Program-made: the position numbers and the translations under genes | Source: Anaeramoeba flamelloides | Taxonomy: Eukaryota > Metamonada > Anaeramoebidae | Length of the DNA stretch: 64,000 nt | Direction: 5' to 3' | NCBI GenBank assembly: GCA_027625915.1 | Contig: JANTQA010000047.1 | Span: forward strand, 14,694,001 to 14,758,000 | Shown here: in pieces, positions 63,505-64,000 of the stretch | Numbering within the stretch: the stretch's first letter is position 1 | Layout: each line of letters starts with the position of its first letter | The notes under the pieces: generated by a model | What the model saw: only the letters and a program-made list of their open reading frames with translations | Told to the model about the DNA's origin: nothing | Databases searched by the model: none

Positions 63505-64000
63505 TCCTTTCATTTTGGTTGAAGTCTTTACGATCTTTTATCGACATATTAAAATTTTTTAAAAAATGAAAGTTTATTATTTTTTTTTTTTTGTACTATT
63601 TCAAAGACCCACTTCCCACAAAAATGTAATTAAGAGTAGTATTAATTCATCATGAAATTATTAAATTTGATCAAGTTATTAGTCCAAACGTACCATAACC
63701 CACTCAAATAAAAAAACTAATTTAATGAATATTTTCTTCTGTCTATTTTGAAGGACCCAGTAAGCGAGGCTTTAAAGTAAAACAAACAATAAAATAACAA
63801 AAAAAACACCATTTTTTATAAAAAATAATTTCTTTTCGTTTTAATCTTGGGATAAAGTACCTTAAGAGCCTTAAACAAGATAAAAGGATGGCATCTGTTA
63901 TGTATATTGAAGAATTCATTGGGAACGGATATCCTTAAGAGTTCTGAATTTCATTTATAAATTTTTATTTGATTTTTATCAAATTTTGATTTATTTAATC

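Overview
The window is nuclear DNA from a very AT-rich unicellular eukaryote. Evidence is GT-AG introns inside conserved genes, long poly(A)/poly(T) tracts, and unmistakably eukaryotic proteins: ribosomal protein eS7, an RBBP4/MSI1 histone chaperone, RhoBTB, an Spp2/GPKOW splicing factor, a p24 cargo receptor, a RapGAP and PrimPol. Lys/Glu- and Ser-rich low complexity, a RhoBTB and a bacterial-type glutamine synthetase would fit an amoeboid protist such as Anaeramoeba or a relative, but that is a weak inference from style, not a database match.

Layout. 2.8-4.4 kb: eS7 (minus, 4 exons) and a small unknown gene. 5.8-13.2 kb: RBBP4/MSI1 (minus, 6 exons) split by a 5.56-kb intron full of decayed repeats. 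14.1 kb: a LINE reverse-transcriptase scrap. 15.4-16.5 kb: a copy of a dispersed repeat. 16.6-18.6 kb: RhoBTB, read as two overlapping frames. 20.2-21.1 kb: Spp2/GPKOW. 23.6-25.3 kb: a type-I glutamine synthetase with a mitochondrial-type leader, a GC-rich island in this AT-rich DNA. 27.0-29.0 kb: an apparently complete ~2-kb element with inverted ends, carrying a nested MITE. 29-36.8 kb: several orphan exons, hairpin repeats and an EF-hand gene. 39.2-40.7 kb: PrimPol (plus). 43.9-44.7 kb: p24/TMED (plus). 46.3-47.8 kb: an element flanked by (TA)n tracts. 48-50 kb: repeats. 50.5-51.4 kb: an orphan exon and a one-TM microprotein. 52.1-58.6 kb: RapGAP (minus, 5 exons) with a 4.33-kb intron. 59-61 kb: MITEs. 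62.0-63.2 kb: an ankyrin-repeat gene.

The genes do not form a pathway. They are ordinary housekeeping or signalling genes separated by AT-rich spacers. Most introns are roughly 100-560 nt, but two are 10-50 times longer and are packed with the repeat families seen between genes. All splice junctions given here were inferred by reading-frame phase and family similarity. In eS7, RBBP4, RapGAP, GS and p24 the summed exons keep one frame through to a stop. The most novel material is the set of repeat families: a TIR element ending in ATCGCGAT-like arrays, hairpin/10-mer minisatellite islands, several short TIR elements, and short coding-like islands with no recognisable family.
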